Both the position numbers and the translations under genes were made by a program. A stretch of DNA of 33,218 bases from Maridesulfovibrio bastinii DSM 16055 (GTDB taxonomy: Bacteria > Desulfobacterota > Desulfovibrionia > Desulfovibrionales > Desulfovibrionaceae): the NCBI RefSeq assembly GCF_000429985.1, contig NZ_AUCX01000027.1, positions 1 to 33,218 of the forward strand, read 5' to 3'. Positions 24,892-32,672 of the stretch are shown piece after piece. The notes beneath the pieces are model-generated. The model had not been told where the DNA came from. It did no database searches and worked only from the letters and a program-made list of their open reading frames with translations. Position 1 is the first letter of the stretch. Each line of letters opens with the position of its first letter.

Positions 24892-26512
24892 TGATGACTC
24901 TCGTGAGGCTGTTCGTAGCAAGCTTATCGGGCTTGGCGAACTTTCGATGCGTAAGAGTTATTTTCCTGAGTTAAAAAATAGAATTAATGAATTGGAGAAA
25001 TTCAGGGCTCTTATAGAGCAGGCCCGTGACATTTTATTTATTATAGATGCCGCTTCAGGCAGTTTTGTTGATGTGAATAATGCGGCAATCCGCAAAGTCG
25101 GTTATGACAGGGAAAAGCTTTCTTCTCTGACGGTCCACGATATTCTACCTAAAAAAAATTGCGTCTTACTTGATCTTATTTCCGGCAATAAAAAAATTTC
25201 TGATGAATTTGAGGATAATGGTTTTTTTCAAACTGAACTCATGCTTAAAAATGGAGTTAGTATTCCTGTTGAGATGACCGTAAGGGAGCATTCTTTCGGC
25301 GAAAGTAATTATTTTGTGGTCGTTGCCCGAGACATTGCCAAACGCTTAAAAGCTGAAAAAGATTTGAAGAGGACCCGTAATTATCTGGGTAATGTTATCG
25401 ATTCTATTCAGTCCGTACTGGTGGGCATAGATTGCGAAATGCGGATAAATCTTTGGAATTCTTATGCGGAACATCAAACAGGAATTCGTTTTGAGGATGC
25501 CGAAGGTTGTTTTCTTGTAGAAATACTTCCCGAATTAAAACAGTTCGAAGATCTGATCACCCGTACTGTTAAAGAAAATTACAGTGGTGAAAAAGAAATT
25601 TTTAAATATTCCCGAAACGGTGAAGTATTCTCTTATGAAATGGTTGTTTATCCCTTCACAGGAGAAGAGGGGAGCGGGGCTGTTATCAGGATTGACGACA
25701 TCACCTCCAGAATCCAGATGGAAGAAGTGATGATGCAGACTGAAAAAATGATGACAGTCGGTGGACTCGCCGCAGGTATGGCTCATGAAATAAATAATCC
25801 TCTAAGTGGAATTTTGCAGAGCAGTCAGAATATTTTGAGAAGATTCTCAGTGGATATGAAGGCCAATCATATCATTGCGGAAGAGTGCGGGACTGACATT
25901 GAGAAAATTTTTGAATACTGCAACCGTCGTGGAATAATTACCAAAATTTCTTCAATACGCGATATGGGAAAAAGGGCGGCAAAAATTGTTTCTAACATGC
26001 TGCAATTCAGCCGTGGATCAACAGAAACAGAACTTGTTGAAAATATAACAGAAATAGTTGAAACAGCCCTGGAACTTTCATTTAGTGATTATGATCTTCT
26101 CAATAAATACGGTGTCAGTGGTCTTGAGATAATTAGAAATTTTAGTGATGAGATTCCGGCGATATATTGCAATCCGTCTGAAATGGAGCAGGTTGTAATA
26201 AATCTTATAAAAAATTCAGCTCAGGCCATGAAGAACGGGGTAACCGGAGAACGGCCTCTGATAAATATTTCAATTTCAGCTGAGGATTCATTCGTAAAAT
26301 TCGCAATAAGCGATAATGGGCCGGGGATGGATGAAGATGTCCGTAAAAAGGCTATAGAACCTTTTTATACAACTAAAAAGGCCGGTGAAGGCACCGGCCT
26401 TGGGTTATTTGTATCATATTTTATAGTTACTCAAAAAATGAATGGAACTTTTTCCATATATTCCGTTCCTGATGAAGGGACCAGAATTGAAATTCTACTC
26501 CCTGCTGCTTAG
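24875..26512 (+). CDS. PAS-domain sensor histidine kinase
   Basis: A 545-residue cytoplasmic two-component kinase with no membrane segment. PAS 1 about 43-155 (ARDILFIIDAASGSFVDVNN), PAS 2 about 170-280, phospho-acceptor H304 in GMAHEINNPL, then a long helix-hairpin insert (about 320-360) before RAAKIVSNMLQFSR, N box N447 (NLIKNSAQAM), DNGPGM (480-485) and GEGTGLGL (504-511). All catalytic boxes are present. The start lies inside the end of the alcohol dehydrogenase gene. No response regulator is adjacent. The 3' end of the gene carries a hairpin that can act as terminator for the convergent gene. Confidence 0.92.
   Translation: MKRRSNDDSREAVRSKLIGLGELSMRKSYFPELKNRINELEKFRALIEQARDILFIIDAASGSFVDVNNAAIRKVGYDREKLSSLTVHDILPKKNCVLLDLISGNKKISDEFEDNGFFQTELMLKNGVSIPVEMTVREHSFGESNYFVVVARDIAKRLKAEKDLKRTRNYLGNVIDSIQSVLVGIDCEMRINLWNSYAEHQTGIRFEDAEGCFLVEILPELKQFEDLITRTVKENYSGEKEIFKYSRNGEVFSYEMVVYPFTGEEGSGAVIRIDDITSRIQMEEVMMQTEKMMTVGGLAAGMAHEINNPLSGILQSSQNILRRFSVDMKANHIIAEECGTDIEKIFEYCNRRGIITKISSIRDMGKRAAKIVSNMLQFSRGSTETELVENITEIVETALELSFSDYDLLNKYGVSGLEIIRNFSDEIPAIYCNPSEMEQVVINLIKNSAQAMKNGVTGERPLINISISAEDSFVKFAISDNGPGMDEDVRKKAIEPFYTTKKAGEGTGLGLFVSYFIVTQKMNGTFSIYSVPDEGTRIEILLPAA
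26373..26401 (-). terminator. terminator for the leftward gene, embedded in the kinase gene
   Basis: AAGGCCGGTG (26378-26387) pairs perfectly with 26392-26401 around a 4-base loop. Read on the minus strand the hairpin is followed by TTTTTAG, making a canonical intrinsic terminator about 120 bases past the stop of the 26523-27644 gene. On the plus strand the same bases encode the kinase G2 box. Confidence 0.65.
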
Positions 26513-26522
26513 TTTAATTCTG

Positions 26523-27644
26523 CTATAAATTCTTGGATATCATTTCCGCGCGTTTATCCATTTTATCTGCAAGCCTTGATAAAAGATCAGCTCCTGAAAG
26601 GATTGACTTGAGGGCTTCATTATTGTGGCGTGTGCGTCTATAAACCCATTTTGCCGCATAGAATGAATCCGCAGAGTCACATTTTCCCCCGCATAGGGAG
26701 TTAATCTTTTCAATAATGCCTGATTTTATTTTTTCTCTTACCACAATAGCTGATTTGAGCAATTTTCCTGCGTGAGTAGCTTTATTGCGTGTTGTCACAT
26801 TTGAGTCGCTTTCAGCTTCTGATAAAGCTGTCTGAAAAACAGCATTGGATGTTTCAACCCTCTTTTGAGCTTTAACATATCCGTCCATGGCTTTAACAAG
26901 ATCAGAGTTTGAGGCAATTGTGTTCAGGATAACTGCGGTCTGGCGTAGAGGTTTTGCGCTCACTCTGAAAAGATTGACTCGTTCGGCTTTGGTTAATGAA
27001 CGGGTTTCTCTTGTTGCTCCATCTGAAAATTTTTTTTCAGCAGTAATACTTTTTTCTTCAAGCAGATCAATGAATCGGTCTGAATGGGCATCATAAATTT
27101 TTTGTATATTTCCGGGAGTGAGTAATTTCTTCCAGATTTCTCTTCGTGCTGCCAGCAATGACGGAGCTTCAGATATCAGGCCCCTGAGATTCAGTCCAAA
27201 ATAATTACAGATAGATTTAAATGATACGGTTGAAATATCGTTTGACGGAGTTTTAGGTAAAGCTCCTGCCGGATAGTAGTGATCAACAGTATACTCTGCA
27301 AGGTTATCCAGAAAGATATCAGACACAAAAGCAATGATCGGTGAGACCTTGGGGGCAACCTCTTCAGCTTTTTCCTCAGTCTTTTGTTCTGTTTTTTCAG
27401 GCTGCGGTTCTTCTTTTATATTCTTTTCTTCCGGTTTCTCGGTTGCATTCTTAAATTTGAAAGTTGGCAGACCGTCTCCAACTTTTATTTTGCCGCTGGA
27501 ACCGTCATTGTTCACCCATCCTGGAGCTTCAGGTTTTTCCTGAGCGCGATCATTTGATCCGGGTTTGAGAACAAAAAACAGAACTCCTGCTGTTACTACA
27601 AATACTATTGCAAATACGATCAATGGAAGCTTGAGATTTTTCAC
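26523..27644 (-). CDS. hypothetical membrane-anchored protein with charged linker
   Basis: A 373-residue protein not recognised. Residues 7-27 form one membrane anchor with a short Lys-containing N-terminus; then a Pro/Glu/Lys-rich spacer (about 33-100, with KEEPQPEKTEQKTEEKAEE), then a helical domain (about 105-373). The C-terminal domain has two cysteines in SLCGGKCDS (about 316-324). The layout suggests a periplasm-facing domain held off the inner membrane by a flexible linker. It is convergent with the kinase gene, with only 10 bases between stops. Confidence 0.75.
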   Translation of the reverse strand: MKNLKLPLIVFAIVFVVTAGVLFFVLKPGSNDRAQEKPEAPGWVNNDGSSGKIKVGDGLPTFKFKNATEKPEEKNIKEEPQPEKTEQKTEEKAEEVAPKVSPIIAFVSDIFLDNLAEYTVDHYYPAGALPKTPSNDISTVSFKSICNYFGLNLRGLISEAPSLLAARREIWKKLLTPGNIQKIYDAHSDRFIDLLEEKSITAEKKFSDGATRETRSLTKAERVNLFRVSAKPLRQTAVILNTIASNSDLVKAMDGYVKAQKRVETSNAVFQTALSEAESDSNVTTRNKATHAGKLLKSAIVVREKIKSGIIEKINSLCGGKCDSADSFYAAKWVYRRTRHNNEALKSILSGADLLSRLADKMDKRAEMISKNL

Positions 27645-27965
27645 CGATTATGGCTCCTGTTATGTTTCTATTGGTATTCAGGATATTAATTACAGAATTT
27701 TGTTTCAGAATTATAAAGACTAACACTACCGGATTGTCTGATGCATTATAAGCCAGATATTCCTTGATTAAGCTGTCTTTTGTCAGCCTTCATAACTTAG
27801 GAGAATTCCGGATAAGGCTAATTCTAAAGTCTTTAGAGATACAGAACAGGTATTGCGTGGAACAGGCTAAATTTCAAGTTAAAATTTAAAAACATGGCGC
27901 ACTTTATAAAAAAGGCCCGGACACCTGAGTCAGTGCCGGGCCAAAAGTTCAGAATAGAATCTGAT
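27645..27965. other. intergenic region between two leftward genes
   Basis: Holds the terminator of the Skp-like gene (27908-27942) and, left of it, about 250 AT-rich bases that must contain the promoter of the anchored protein gene. No clear promoter boxes or other gene are seen. Confidence 0.5.
27908..27942 (-). terminator. intrinsic terminator of the Skp-like gene
   Basis: GGCCCGG (27914-27920) pairs with CCGGGCC (27936-27942), extended by CAC/GTG past one bulged base. On the minus strand it is followed by TTTTTT. Confidence 0.88.
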
Positions 27966-28487
27966 TTATTTCTTTTCAGCAGCAGCTTCAGGAGCTTTTG
28001 TAGAATTAGTCTCTTCAGGAATCAACTTGATATTCATTTTATCCATTGCGGATACGATATCAGAGCTGATGTCCACTTTAGAATCGTAGCTGACAGCTGA
28101 TTCTACAGAAAGAACTGCATCTATACCGTTTTCATCACGGTAGGTATCGACAGCTTTGCTGAATGCATCATTAATGAGACCTATTATGCGGTTCTGTTCG
28201 GCACTCATTTTTGTTCTGTATTCAGTTATAGCTTTCTGGAATTTTGCAGTGTTTTCTTCGGTTTTGTTCTGGGCCATTTCAGCCTGCATTTCTTTGAATT
28301 CAGACTGAAATTTTTCACCGAATGATTTCAGGTAGGCTACACCGGCTTTTCCTGCCTGGCATTCCTGGAATACCTTGTTAGCACTTACGAATGCTATTTT
28401 CTGTCCGGACTGCGATGTCTGCTGGCATGCTGCAAGCATAGCTATCATAGCTACAACGGCTGCCGTCCTGATGATCATCTTAATCAT
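27966..28487 (-). CDS. Skp/OmpH-like periplasmic lipoprotein
   Basis: A 173-residue exported lipoprotein: signal sequence with lipobox LAAC, acylated Cys21. The body (about 30-150) follows the OmpH/Skp pattern: IAFVSANKVFQEC strand, two long amphipathic helices (about 50-115), then a short strand region with IDAVLSVESAV. Skp-type chaperones escort outer-membrane proteins, but those are soluble; this one would be membrane tethered. The C-terminal tail is Ala/Lys/Glu rich. GGAG lies seven bases before ATG 28487. It is divergent from pyruvate kinase across 260 bases. Confidence 0.82.
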   Translation of the reverse strand: MIKMIIRTAAVVAMIAMLAACQQTSQSGQKIAFVSANKVFQECQAGKAGVAYLKSFGEKFQSEFKEMQAEMAQNKTEENTAKFQKAITEYRTKMSAEQNRIIGLINDAFSKAVDTYRDENGIDAVLSVESAVSYDSKVDISSDIVSAMDKMNIKLIPEETNSTKAPEAAAEKK

Positions 28488-28747
28488 TAATAAACTCCAT
28501 TTTTAAGAATTTTTAGTTTAACCAAATTCGGTAAGTGAAATCTTTAAACCAATTAAAGCTATATTGGCAAGAAACTGATTGGCATTTTTAACACAGTGGA
28601 CTTTTTTTTGTTATAGTTTAAACTTGATGGTGATATGAACAGGAAATGGAGTAAAGCTGACATAACGAGGATACAAAATCCGGCAGCTCTTTTTTATAAC
28701 TTCAGGCAACTTCATTACATTTAACGACCAAACTTTGAGGATACAAC

Positions 28748-30169
28748 ATGAGAACTAAAATAGTTGCGACTTTGGGACCGGCTTCAGATAATATTGAAAC
28801 CATCCGAAAAATGGTCGGTAACGGAGCCCGGGTTTTACGGTTGAATTTTTCACACTCAGATGCCGAAACCTTCAGACCTCTGGTTAAAATTATACGGCAG
28901 GTTGAAGAAGAGACCGGGATCCCGCTGACTATTATGGGAGATTTGTGCGGTCCTAAAATCAGGGTGGGAGTAATCGAAGGAGCTCCTCTCACTATCGAGC
29001 AAGGGGCGAAGGTCGCTCTGGGACTTCCTGAAGAAGCCTCAGAGATAACTGACAACCCGTTTATTACTCTTGAAAAGCCTGAGCTTTTGCAGGGATTGGA
29101 AAAGGGAATGCTCGTTTCACTTTCTGACGGCATGCTGCAGTTTGAAGTTGCAGAAGTCTTGAAAGAAAACAGACTTTTTCTTTTAGAGTCTCATAATTCA
29201 GGTCTTCTGGCTTCCAGAAAGGGAATAACCTTTCCCGGAAAACACATGGCTCTGGCCGCGTTTACTGAAAAGGACCGTAATGACCTGATCGGTGGGCTTG
29301 AAATTGGAATTGACAGTTTTGCGATGTCTTTTGTGCAGACCAGAAAAGATGTTGAAGACGTAAAGAATGAAATGCAGCAGCGTGGGGCATGGCTTCCGGT
29401 AATTGCCAAGATAGAAAGACAGAACGCTGTTGATAATATTGAGGATATTCTTCAGGTCGCTGACGGAATCATGGTTGCCAGAGGAGACCTAGGCCTTGAG
29501 TGCAAACTTTCTGCAGTGCCGGTTATTCAGAAAAAAATAATCAGAGCATGCCGGCATTTTCAGAAGCCGGTTATTGTGGCCACTCAGATGCTTTTATCCA
29601 TGGTTAAAAATCCGATACCCACAAGGGCTGAGGCAAATGATGTGGCAAATGCCATAATGGATGGAGCTGATTGCTGCATGCTCTCTGAGGAAACAGCAAT
29701 CGGGGAATATCCGGCTGAAGCTGTCGGGTTCATAAATGAAATAGCAAATGAGACCGAACCTTATTTTCTGGAAAGAATAGATGGACCTTTTGTTCCTGCA
29801 AAGGAATCAAATCCTATCAAATACCTCAGTTATTCCGCATGCCTTCTGGCTGATAACATCGACAGCCCTGCAATCCTCTGCCATTCCCGCAGTGGTTCTT
29901 CGGCCAGGATTATATGCAGTCGCAGACCTTCTCAGCTGATCTATGTGCTTACACCGGATGCTTCAGTACCGGCTTATATCAACTTCTTCTGGGGTATGAT
30001 TCCGGTTCTTACGGATTCCCAGATACCGGTGCACCGCAAACGTCTTGAAAAGTTTCTTGAGGAAAGTAAGATTTTCCCGAGAGGAAAGGGATACGTTCTG
30101 GTTTCAGGCCAGCCGACCCCCGGGCAGACAGAGTCTAAAACAAATGAAGTAAAACTTTATTATAAATAA
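28748..30169 (+). CDS. pyk: pyruvate kinase
   Basis: A 473-residue glycolytic enzyme making pyruvate and ATP from phosphoenolpyruvate and ADP. Family blocks: KIVATLGPAS (4-13), RLNFSH (31-36), GDLCGPKIR (64-72), IAKIERQNAV, MVARGDLGLE (the ExxxR/GDLG metal region), ATQMLLSM and PTRAEANDVANA, then CMLSEETA. The residue equivalent to Glu117 of the muscle enzyme is Lys70, the form known from potassium-independent pyruvate kinases. GAGGATACAAC precedes the ATG. The C-terminal domain is normal in length. Its natural terminator is unclear because the downstream DNA may be a prophage junction. Confidence 0.96.
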   Translation: MRTKIVATLGPASDNIETIRKMVGNGARVLRLNFSHSDAETFRPLVKIIRQVEEETGIPLTIMGDLCGPKIRVGVIEGAPLTIEQGAKVALGLPEEASEITDNPFITLEKPELLQGLEKGMLVSLSDGMLQFEVAEVLKENRLFLLESHNSGLLASRKGITFPGKHMALAAFTEKDRNDLIGGLEIGIDSFAMSFVQTRKDVEDVKNEMQQRGAWLPVIAKIERQNAVDNIEDILQVADGIMVARGDLGLECKLSAVPVIQKKIIRACRHFQKPVIVATQMLLSMVKNPIPTRAEANDVANAIMDGADCCMLSEETAIGEYPAEAVGFINEIANETEPYFLERIDGPFVPAKESNPIKYLSYSACLLADNIDSPAILCHSRSGSSARIICSRRPSQLIYVLTPDASVPAYINFFWGMIPVLTDSQIPVHRKRLEKFLEESKIFPRGKGYVLVSGQPTPGQTESKTNEVKLYYK

Positions 30170-30259
30170 TTTTATTTAAAAATAAAAATTAAAAGTCCTC
30201 TGGCATCAGATGTATAGGGGGACAGAGAAGATGAGAATTAATGAATACGGAGATCATAT

Positions 30260-30281
30260 AGGATAAATGTAGGATAAATGT
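30260..30281 (+). repeat. two adjacent 11-base direct repeats
   Basis: AGGATAAATGT occurs at 30260-30270 and again at 30271-30281, followed by a partial third (AGGTAGAAT). Short repeats of this sort near a TGTA sequence could be transposase-binding sites at a Mu-type end, or a regulatory repeat. Confidence 0.5.
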
Positions 30282-30313
30282 AGGTAGAATATAGGCTTAC
30301 AAGAGTTCGGACA

Positions 30314-30369
30314 TAAAACAAAGGGTAAATGGTCAAGTTGAGAAAATAGACCATTTACCCTTTGTTTTA
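30314..30369. terminator. bidirectional terminator, 21-bp perfect inverted repeat
   Basis: Arms 30314-30334 and 30349-30369 are perfectly complementary, with a 14-base loop. The outer part of each arm is A/T rich (AAAACAAA and TTTGTTTT), so it supplies its own U tract in both directions. It ends the leftward gene 30388-31083 and any rightward read-through from pyruvate kinase. Confidence 0.85.
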
Positions 30370-30387
30370 GACACTCAAGATGAGAAA

Positions 30388-31083
30388 TTATTTGGATGAA
30401 TATTCTGCCATCTCTATGAAAGGCAAACTTATTTTTTCAACTGGAATATTCAACTCGCTAGCCAAATGGGCTTTCAAAGAATCTTCATCAGTCAACCCAT
30501 CTTTTTGATAATTATCTCTCTCATTATACCAATGATCTAAGATGCTAATTTGTTGAACTGTTGGATTGTTTTTTGATGATTTAACTTTACATGTCCAATT
30601 CTGGTCTCCGGAATATCCTCCGCCATCTGGGGCATATTCACATATAGCAAGGGAATACCCCTTTCCTATTGCTCCTTTTGAAGCTTCCATAACGACATTT
30701 ACTACATCTGCGTTATACTTTTTACAAAGGTCTTTTGCCGCTTTAATTACGGTCTGAGCCTTTTCTTCGAAAGTTGGATTCGTATCATTTATTGAAATAA
30801 ATGAGCTAATCCTCTTTCTTCCTGGGAAGCTAACGTCTTCAACTTTTAAAATATTATACGGCAATGCTGTTGTCATTTGTGTTTCTGTTTTGGTTTGTGA
30901 TGTATTATCCAATTGTTTTTCTTTATGTTTTGGTGCTGTTGCTACTCCCAATATGAAAAATACAATCGTTGCAGTTCCTAAAATTTTAAGCGTTTGTTTC
31001 TTTGACTTCATTTTAACAAAACTTGGTTTAAATAAGCCGATGATCATTAAGATGAGAACTATAAAAAATAGTATACTGAACAT
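30388..31083 (-). CDS. two-helix membrane protein, possible DUF4875 domain
   Basis: A 231-residue protein with two membrane helices near the N-terminus (1-20 and 33-50) and a soluble domain from about 75. The domain begins YNILKVEDVSFPGRKRISSF, contains a long helix (EEKAQTVIKAAKDLCKKYNA) and YSLAICEYAPDGGGYSG, a pattern I associate with DUF4875, not certain. Function unknown. GGAGGCAAT precedes the ATG. It is AT-rich and stands between pyruvate kinase and the phage repressor; it may be a moron gene of the prophage or a host gene. Confidence 0.65.
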   Translation of the reverse strand: MFSILFFIVLILMIIGLFKPSFVKMKSKKQTLKILGTATIVFFILGVATAPKHKEKQLDNTSQTKTETQMTTALPYNILKVEDVSFPGRKRISSFISINDTNPTFEEKAQTVIKAAKDLCKKYNADVVNVVMEASKGAIGKGYSLAICEYAPDGGGYSGDQNWTCKVKSSKNNPTVQQISILDHWYNERDNYQKDGLTDEDSLKAHLASELNIPVEKISLPFIEMAEYSSK

Positions 31084-31161
31084 ATTGCCTCCACTTATTT
31101 TAAATATTTAAATGCAACATTACAACAAATATTGATTAATCTATTGTTTTGTTTATAATTA

Positions 31162-31193
31162 ATGGGGCATGAAAATCAATACTCCTGCCCCAT
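31162..31193 (+). terminator. hairpin with T tract, 3' of the repressor gene
   Basis: ATGGGGCA (31162-31169) pairs perfectly with TGCCCCAT (31186-31193); CTATTCTTTTTTTAT follows on the plus strand. It would stop rightward transcription entering the repressor region. On the minus strand the tail is poor. Confidence 0.5.
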
Positions 31194-31211
31194 CTATTCT
31201 TTTTTTATATT

Positions 31212-31661
31212 TTATCCAACCCTGAGTCTTTCTTCGTCTTTATCTCCATCCGGTGCTGCCCTGGCCTTAATCCGTTCAAGTTCTACTCTCAGGTCGCCGT
31301 TCTCCCGCATCAGCTTGCGGTTCTCTTTCACTAGTTCTCGGTTGTCGTTTACAAGTTCTCGGTTATCACGCACCAGCTCTCGATTATCGGCTTCCAGCTT
31401 TTCACATCGAGCGCAGGGGCCGTCCTGTTCTGGCTGAGGTGGTTCAACAGCTTCATCCAAGCGCATCGGGCCTTTGCCCCTTATAAGCCAATCGAGAGAA
31501 ACCCCTGTAGTATTACACACGTTTGAAACAAAAGAAATATCAGGAGTTCTTGCATTCCTCTCATAATTTCCGAGTGTGTTTTCATGTGAACCCACGAGTT
31601 CGGCAAAATCTTTTCGACTTACTTTACCCCGCAGTTCCTTGAGCCTAGAGCCAAATGTCAT
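31212..31661 (-). CDS. Mu-like prophage C-type repressor (HTH plus coiled coil)
   Basis: A 149-residue protein. Residues 1-65 are a Cro/CI (XRE) helix-turn-helix (FGSRLKELRGKVSRKDFAEL, then ENTLGNYERNARTP and SLDWLIRG). A linker with CARC (about 83-86) follows, then a coiled coil of near-perfect heptads, NRELVRD-NRELVND-NRELVKE-NRKLMRE, which would give a stable dimer or oligomer. It lacks the LexA/CI peptidase domain, so RecA-induced self-cleavage is not expected. The ATG at 31661 follows GGAGAGGAAC; the frame is open upstream but the helix-turn-helix begins here. It is transcribed away from the early genes, and its own start overlaps an operator-like repeat. Confidence 0.85.
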   Translation of the reverse strand: MTFGSRLKELRGKVSRKDFAELVGSHENTLGNYERNARTPDISFVSNVCNTTGVSLDWLIRGKGPMRLDEAVEPPQPEQDGPCARCEKLEADNRELVRDNRELVNDNRELVKENRKLMRENGDLRVELERIKARAAPDGDKDEERLRVG

Positions 31662-31663
31662 GA

Positions 31664-31817
31664 TGTTAAAGTTCCTCTCCAAAAGTTTAACATAAACTTT
31701 AACACCCAAAAGAAAGTCTAACCCATTTGAATCTATAAACAAACACAAATGAAATGACTTTTTAACTTTAACACACAATTGGGTTGACAATTAAACATAT
31801 GCGTGTGTAAAAGTTAA
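31664..31817. promoter_or_regulatory. operator array of the prophage repressor
   Basis: The word AACTTTAACA recurs: minus strand at 31664-31673, plus strand at 31695-31704 and inside 31762-31776, with a near copy on the minus strand at 31803-31817. TTAACTTTAACACAC (31762-31776) and GTGTGTAAAAGTTAA (31803-31817) form an inverted pair with one mismatch. AAGTTTA/TAAACTT (31683-31689, 31693-31699) is a further inverted pair. These are probable binding sites of the repressor. Confidence 0.7.
31784..31813 (+). promoter_or_regulatory. early rightward prophage promoter
   Basis: TTGACA (31784-31789) is an exact -35 box; TAAAAG (31808-31813) at 18 bases is a moderate -10. The -10 lies inside one operator half and the other half is just upstream of the -35, so a bound repressor would block it. 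Confidence 0.6.
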
Positions 31818-31923
31818 CTCATGGGCGGCAAATAAATCAGCAATTCGTAACCTACTGATTAGCACCCGCCTGACACAACGGTCAACGAAACAGTTTGGAC
31901 AGTAAACGGGAGTTAAAAAGACG

Positions 31924-32388
31924 GTGAAAAAAGTGCAGCAGCTTACACTTTTTTATGACGAAGAAGCGGAGATCGAGCAGCAGAAAATGGCCGTTGCACT
32001 GGCTAGTCTGCTTCCGATGATTCGTTCCACCATGAACAGAGTTGCTGAGAGTCATCCGCTTTTATCCCGAGATCTCATTGCCGACCGCATGTCTGATATT
32101 TCCCGATCTTCTGGCGTTAAGTTGAGCCGCGGGAACGCCAAGAGCGTCAAGACGGCCTCACTGGCTAAGTGGCTTGCACCGGAAGATCGGGAACACCCAC
32201 CAGGAATTTTGGCTTTAGCCGCATTTATAATGGCTACCGGAGATATCCGGCCACTCATGCCGTTATTAAATGCTCTTGGACTGGAAGTGATGACCGAAGA
32301 AGATAAGAAATTTAGAGATTACGGCAAAGCCGTGATTGAAACTAAAAAAGCACAGAAGAAAAAACACCAGTTGGAGGCGGATTTATGA
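31924..32388 (+). CDS. early phage regulator, CII-like in layout
   Basis: A 154-residue protein, first rightward gene of the Mu-like prophage. The middle (about 55-115) has the pattern of phage CII-type regulators: helices, KWLAPEDREHPPGILALAAF, then ATGDIRPLMPLLNALG. This assignment is from layout, not a clear motif. The tail (about 125-154) is Lys-rich and helical. The start is GTG 31924 with GGGAG 11 bases before it; a GTG nine bases later is an alternative. The stop overlaps the next start (ATGA, 32385-32388). Confidence 0.65.
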   Translation: MKKVQQLTLFYDEEAEIEQQKMAVALASLLPMIRSTMNRVAESHPLLSRDLIADRMSDISRSSGVKLSRGNAKSVKTASLAKWLAPEDREHPPGILALAAFIMATGDIRPLMPLLNALGLEVMTEEDKKFRDYGKAVIETKKAQKKKHQLEADL

Positions 32389-32657
32389 TGAGTGCGGGAG
32401 CAGTCAACCCTCATGCCGGAGTCAAAACAGGCAGAAAGCGTCGTCCATTCCTCATCAAAGAATGGATGGATGCAAAAGGTTATGAGCAGAAAGATATAGC
32501 GGCAGCTGCAGGTATAAAAGCTCAGTCTATTGTTAGCAGAACTATACGTGGAGGAGCTAATAATCGCAAAGTCCTCACTGCCCTCAGAAACATGGGGTGC
32601 CCGGAAAAGTATCTCGCTTTACCAGATGATATGCACTTTGCAACTTCAGACAGTTAA
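32385..32657 (+). CDS. small Ner/Cro-like DNA-binding protein
   Basis: A 90-residue basic protein with a helix-turn-helix: IKEWMDAKGYEQKDIAAAAG followed by KAQSIVSRTIRGGANNRKVL. It is in the place of Ner in Mu, the second negative regulator that turns down early transcription just before the transposase gene. Its start overlaps the previous stop. The first ATG is directly followed by another, so the protein may start one residue later. Confidence 0.7.
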   Translation: MMSAGAVNPHAGVKTGRKRRPFLIKEWMDAKGYEQKDIAAAAGIKAQSIVSRTIRGGANNRKVLTALRNMGCPEKYLALPDDMHFATSDS

Positions 32658-32672
32658 AAGAGTATCGATGTT

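Noticed and set aside
31241-31400. CRISPR-like short repeats
   Set aside because: The repeats are 21-base coding heptads of the repressor with no unique spacers; no CRISPR array is seen in the window.
31162-31437. Plus-strand open frame of Ser-rich repeats
   Set aside because: It is the antisense image of the heptad-repeat coiled coil of the repressor.
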